A DNA stretch of 20,494 nucleotides from Discostella pseudostelligera (lineage: Eukaryota > Bacillariophyta > Thalassiosirophyceae > Thalassiosirales > Thalassiosiraceae). The DNA lies in contig JALLBK010000277.1 in the NCBI GenBank assembly GCA_036940085.1, positions 1 through 20,494 on the forward strand, given 5' to 3'. A program made the position numbers and the translations under genes. How positions within the stretch are numbered: position 1 is the stretch's first letter; each line of letters starts with the position of its first letter. This document shows positions 16,726 to 20,494 of this stretch, in pieces. The notes under the pieces were generated by a model that did no database searches, had not been told where the DNA came from, and worked only from the letters and a program-made list of their open reading frames with translations.

Positions 16726-17166
16726 TGCTGCGGGCTCTTTCAGCTTGGCAAACATTGGTTCACTTGGCTTGCGCCGAGCATTATGGATGCAAGGCCGAAG
16801 GCCGGGCCCAGTGATGGATCGGACTGGCTGCTGGCTGGCTGGAGCTGGATTTGGTTTTGTTGGACCGCCCAAACTGCATGCAATTTTGAGAGGTGATAAT
16901 GAGAACAGGAATTGTTTGGTTTGGCGATGAAATTAACAGGGATGGTGTAGGAATAGTCGCGAATTCGCCATATTCTTTTGTGAACTTGTGAGGGTGACAT
17001 CACCTTGTCGCTCATGATATCATCTCCCAAACCTACCACCAACACCACTACTTTCAAACCATCGACGACAAGTAAAGCATGAGCTCGATGAAACGCATTG
17101 GTTCTAGATCAAAAGGTCGAGAATGCTAGAGAGCTTCACCCCCCTTACTAAAACAGTAATAATACG
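16726..17166. other. Intergenic region upstream of the cyclase gene
   Basis: About 440 bases with no convincing gene. They contain a GC-rich stretch with GGCCGAAGGCC and repeated CTGGCTGG near 16794-16845. GGTGACATCACC at 16993-17004, about 165 bases before the cyclase start, has an inner TGACATCA that is one base from the cAMP-response-element palindrome TGACGTCA. The KDSR 3' UTR is also expected here. Confidence 0.35.
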
Positions 17167-20100
17167 ATGCAGGGAGATATGACGGGGTCGGAGTTATCGT
17201 CTACTATCGATGAGAAACCTCTTGGGTCGAAGTCGTCCACCCCACAACGCCGAGAGTCCGACATCAGCCTCATGTAAGTTCACTGCAAAATCGTTGATTG
17301 TTGTGAAGTCGATTCCTAATCAATGGTCATATATGTTGCTTATGCGTAGGGTCGATGACCTCGATCCGTGGGATCGTCCACGGAAGAGATCCAGTGTCGA
17401 GTTTTGTACACCTGACAGGCATGGACTATCAGAACGACGCATACCAAGAAGTGTTTTTCCTTCCGTGCGGCCAGTATCACCCTCGAATAATGAGAGACAT
17501 TACGATTCAACAAGCAGCGACGAATTGCAGTCCAAGAATCACCAATTGCCAATCTGGCGGAATTTCGTGGGTGGAGATGGCGTTCCATGTCGTGGTGACA
17601 GACCGTCAATTCATTTCAGCCAAGAAGGACATGTTACTATTCAATCCTCGTCAACTTTTGGAGAATCATACTTTGATGAAAGCAACTTCAGGAAAAGCTC
17701 CTGTTTCAATGATTTTCAGATTCATGCGTTGAAACGTACTATTGATCATCCTGCATGGATGGGAACGACACTACTTTTGATCCTAGTGATTTTGTTCGGA
17801 CCTGCAATACGAGATATATGGCTTCCGAAGACTGCCGATAACGCCGTTGATGTAGTGCTCACCATTGCGTTTGTGTTTCTCGCAGTCGACATCATCATCC
17901 ATTGCGTGGTAGATCGATCTTATTTCTCATGGAACGTCAAGGGACACCTGGGTAGCTTCAGGTTCTGGTTCGATACGGTATGAACTCCATCTTGCCAACT
18001 CATTTTTCTTCGACTCTCGCCGCAATGGTCATCTCACGTTCCACTCCTCAAATACTTTTCCTAGCTTTCCCTTTTACCCATCTTGTACGAAATAGCTTAT
18101 ATCAATCCTCTAGATCGTTCACCAATTTATGTTAGCGTGAAATTGTCGAAGTTCGGATTTCCAAGTCATGGATGGCACGACGATACCGTGACAAGTGACA
18201 TTGCGCTGGAATTAACCGTCGGGAGAGTGGGGCTTTTGATGAGATTCATACGAACGTTTGCGCGTATTCACAACTTGGGCAGTACCCGTTTGCTGCACGC
18301 TTTTCATCACACGCATTGGTTCAAGAAGTTGAAGTGCTTGTCACATGATGAAGGTAGCGAGAAGCAGGCAATGCCAGCATCACAACGGAATCTGGACTCA
18401 AATTCAAAGTGGGGTGAGAGGTCTAGGAGAGACTTTGAGTAAGTCTCGTTGATTATACTTATTGGTTCACTAAGATACAATTGCTAACGAATTTTCGCAG
18501 TCAATCTGATTCATCGCTTGCAGAAGCCGATCGCCACCTGAAACCATGTGATGAGTCTGAGCTAGGTCAACCAGTGGTGAATAAACCATCAGTAGTGATG
18601 GGCTTCTTCGTCAACGCGAAGAACAAAACTCCAAATTGGCTTGGAGCATCATCGGCAGCATTAAGAGGAAGTATTTTACTACAGAGCATTAGCGGATCAG
18701 ACTCGCGTTCTCACATCGGTACGGGATTCAACTAATGCAATGTTGACATTGTGTCTTGCCTGATACTGAGAGCGCATTTTTTACCGAATCCCTGTCTCAA
18801 GGTGCTGCCATGAGAGAAATCACCGGACAGCGTGTAGCCATCGGTGCATTGCTGGTAGGTTTCAGATAAGAGGTTATGTGATTTCACTGATCGCCAGGAT
18901 CTCATACACTCTCGTTTCACCGTACAGGCTTACATCGTGACTGTGTTGTTTAGTTGGGGAGAGAAAGATGCCACCAATTTGATGACGATGCTCACTCTTT
19001 TTGGCCAAACTGCCCACGAAAAATATGCTGACTTCTATGTGAATGCAGCTCGCTCCAGCGTCATCCCCACGCTCTTCCAATATACAAGGGCCGATGGAAA
19101 CACTACCATATTCTCACGGACGTACGAACTCAGCAATCGCGACGTAAATGATTTGCGCGATCGGGAGATTNAACACTACCATATTCTCACGGACGTACGA
19201 ACTCAGCAATCGCGACGTAAATGATTTGCGCGATCGGGAGATTTTGAGCGTGACCATCGACATGGAAGGCTCAGATGTATTCACAACTGGACTATTCGAC
19301 AATAGCCAGGCTACAACTGCAAACGCCCTCGTCGATTTATTCACAACATTGTTTATCTTGATTATATGGGTGCTAGCAAAAGTCTCATTTGTCGGTCCTG
19401 CGATGACGCTTGTAAGTACAGTCGAAGAATTCATCATTTCATTATTGTTGTTACGCGAAGCTAATGCTACCGAATCGCACCAACAGGTCGTTGAGCCTAT
19501 CGAAATCATGGTCCGACTACTTTCTATGCTCATGAAGGATCCTCTTGGATATCAGGACTCTCCGGAGTACCAGATGCAAAAGAAGGAAGAAGAGGAAGCT
19601 GCCACCGAATCCTTGTGGGGAAAGGAGGTATTGAAAGGTACGCACATGACCAGACCATCAATTCATGTAGGTTTATTTGTGAATAATATCAAATTATGTA
19701 TCGCAACGTTCTCAGGTATGGAAACCAATTTCCTCATGTCCACCATACTTCGGGTTGGATCCTTGATGAAAGTTGGATTTGGAAGTGCAGGCGTAGAAAT
19801 CATCCGAAATAATCTCGAAAGGGGCCGACATAGAGATGTGTTACTTCTCAACAAACAGGGAGGGAGTGTGTCGTGTATATTCCTATTTTGCGATATCAGG
19901 CAATTCACGGATGCAACAGAGTGCTTGCAAGAAGACGTATTTGTATTTACAAACAAAATTGCTGCTGTGGTGCATTCCATATGCCACTCCTATGGGGGGT
20001 NAAACCACTTTTCTCTGCGTACCACAATCAAGCGGACAAGGCCCTTTTGTCGGTGGTGAAAATATCAATGGCATTGCACTATGATAAATATTTCACTGAT

Positions 20101-20494
20101 GCCATCAACGAATCAGCAAAAAATAGGCTCCTATCAAAGCTGAGCAACCGCAAAGGACCCATAGTTCAGATGGGTTTCGGTCTCCATGCAGGCGAAGCAG
20201 TGCAAGGCGCTATTGGATCGCAGCGCAAGCTCGACGCCACGTACATCAGTGAATCTGTGGAGCAAGCGGAATTTCTCGAGTCATCGACAAAAAAGTACGG
20301 AGTGCCCGTCCTGATGTCAGATACATTTTATGACCTTCTTGATAATTCCAACAAATACAGGTGTCGCAAGGTGGACCAACTGCTGCTACTAACGGGACAA
20401 GATGGAAATTTGTATGATCCTGATGAGATTTTAGATGCTAAGAAGATGATCCTGGTAAGTTCTTTGGCTTCATAATCGTCTCTGGATGGATCGC
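17167..20494 (+). CDS. Voltage-sensor-like membrane class III nucleotidyl cyclase, 3' partial
   Basis: Exons inferred: 17167-17273, 17350-17977, 18065-18438, 18501-18718, 18802-18854, 18928-19411, 19487-19637, 19716-20454, then a GTAAGT donor at 20455 and intron to the edge. Introns are 62-87 bp. The cytosolic N-terminus is Ser/Arg-rich. Four hydrophobic segments follow: near WMGTTLLLILVILFG, VVLTIAFVFLAVDIII, FWFDTLSLLPILYEIAY and VGRVGLLMRFIRTFARI. The last is S4-like, with spaced arginines. Next come a linker, a membrane segment (VAIGALLAYIVTVLFSW), a ~90-residue probably external loop, and another membrane segment (LFTTLFILIIWVLAKVSFV). The cyclase domain has FLFCDIRQFTD with metal-binding Asp, GFGLHAGEAVQGAIGSQRK and YGVPVLMSD. 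It would make cAMP or cGMP at the membrane, but the Asn/Arg pair is replaced (SVEQAEFLE). No GYG-type pore filter is seen. Ns at 19171 and 20001 break the frame; the 20001 gap hides the second metal-Asp segment. Substrate and activity are unproven. Confidence 0.82.
19099..19243 (+). repeat. 72-bp exact direct duplication flanking an N (assembly join)
   Basis: Bases 19099-19170 and 19172-19243 are identical over 72 positions and are separated by a single N at 19171. This is the pattern left when two contigs that overlap are joined with a gap character instead of being merged. The 73 extra bases shift the frame. Counting one copy only, the inferred exon 18928-19411 is 411 bases, a whole number of codons in phase with its neighbours. 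Confidence 0.92.
20001..20001. other. Single-N gap inside the cyclase catalytic domain
   Basis: The frame before the N ends HSYGG plus one base, and the frame after it begins KPLFSAYHNQADKALL in a different register. In class III cyclases the stretch between these points carries the second metal-binding Asp (N-x-x-G-D-x-F type). It is absent here, so real bases are missing at this N. Confidence 0.85.

Noticed and set aside
18719..18735. A true C-terminus of the cyclase gene at the TAA near 18733
   Set aside because: A GT donor at 18719 and an AAG acceptor ending at 18801 remove this stop in phase and join SHI to GAAMREITGQRVAIG, with an 83-bp intron of typical size.
19412..19486. Coding read-through of the in-frame, stop-free segments 19412-19486 and 19638-19715
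   Set aside because: Both have good GTAAGT/GTACGC donors and CAG acceptors, lengths (75 and 78 bp) like the other introns, and their removal joins membrane/cyclase sequence cleanly. They are introns that happen to be multiples of three.
1..20494. tRNA, rRNA, transposon or viral remnants
   Set aside because: I looked for tRNA T-loop and cloverleaf patterns, reverse-transcriptase or transposase motifs and long terminal repeats in the intergenic stretches and saw none that I could support by eye.

Overview
The window reads as nuclear DNA of a photosynthetic stramenopile, most likely a centric diatom. The genes are compact and closely packed on both strands. Introns are short, 62-105 bp, with GT..AG borders. 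The first gene encodes an HSF-type protein, a family greatly expanded in diatoms. A motile-cilium gene (CFAP298) is present, which fits centric diatoms because their male gametes are flagellated while pennates lack flagella. The genus is not determined, and the taxonomic call is inference from gene content and intron style.

Layout. 1-1501 (+): 3' part of a divergent HSF-type DNA-binding protein. 2164-3847 (+): four-exon mitochondrial trifunctional-type 3-ketoacyl-CoA thiolase (HADHB), followed by a small degenerate copy of its own C-terminal coding end. 4755-5711 (+): unrecognised protein built from two copies of a ~113-residue helical domain. 5771-7174 (-): tRNA m1A58 methyltransferase catalytic subunit (TRMT61A). 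7586-9421 (+): RIO2 kinase with a large insert inside its catalytic core. 9635-11123 (-): two-exon TPR-like protein. 11752-13935 (+): phosphomevalonate kinase with a long acidic N-terminal extension. 14129-15078 (-): CFAP298. 15421-16725 (+): 3-ketodihydrosphingosine reductase (KDSR). 17167 to the right edge (+): an eight-exon (so far) membrane protein with a voltage-sensor-like four-helix module, an extracytoplasmic loop and a class III nucleotidyl-cyclase domain. It is cut by two single-N assembly joins and runs off the window.

The genes do not form a pathway cluster. They are housekeeping genes (beta-oxidation, tRNA modification, 40S maturation, mevalonate pathway, sphingolipid synthesis) beside a cilium gene, a transcription factor and a signalling cyclase. 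Arrangement is mostly head-to-head or tail-to-tail. Two short intergenic regions (7175-7585 and 15079-15420) must act as bidirectional promoters. GGCGGGAA/TTTCCCGCC or TTGGCGCC motifs, which resemble E2F/DP sites, recur in five of the promoter regions, in one case as an array of six.

Most interesting items: the cyclase, whose canonical Asn/Arg transition-state pair is replaced by Glu/Phe; the duplicated unknown domain at 4869-5645; the E2F-like arrays; the thiolase tail duplication; the inserts or extensions in RIO2 and PMK; and a 72-bp duplication around an N that is almost certainly an assembly artefact and breaks the cyclase frame.
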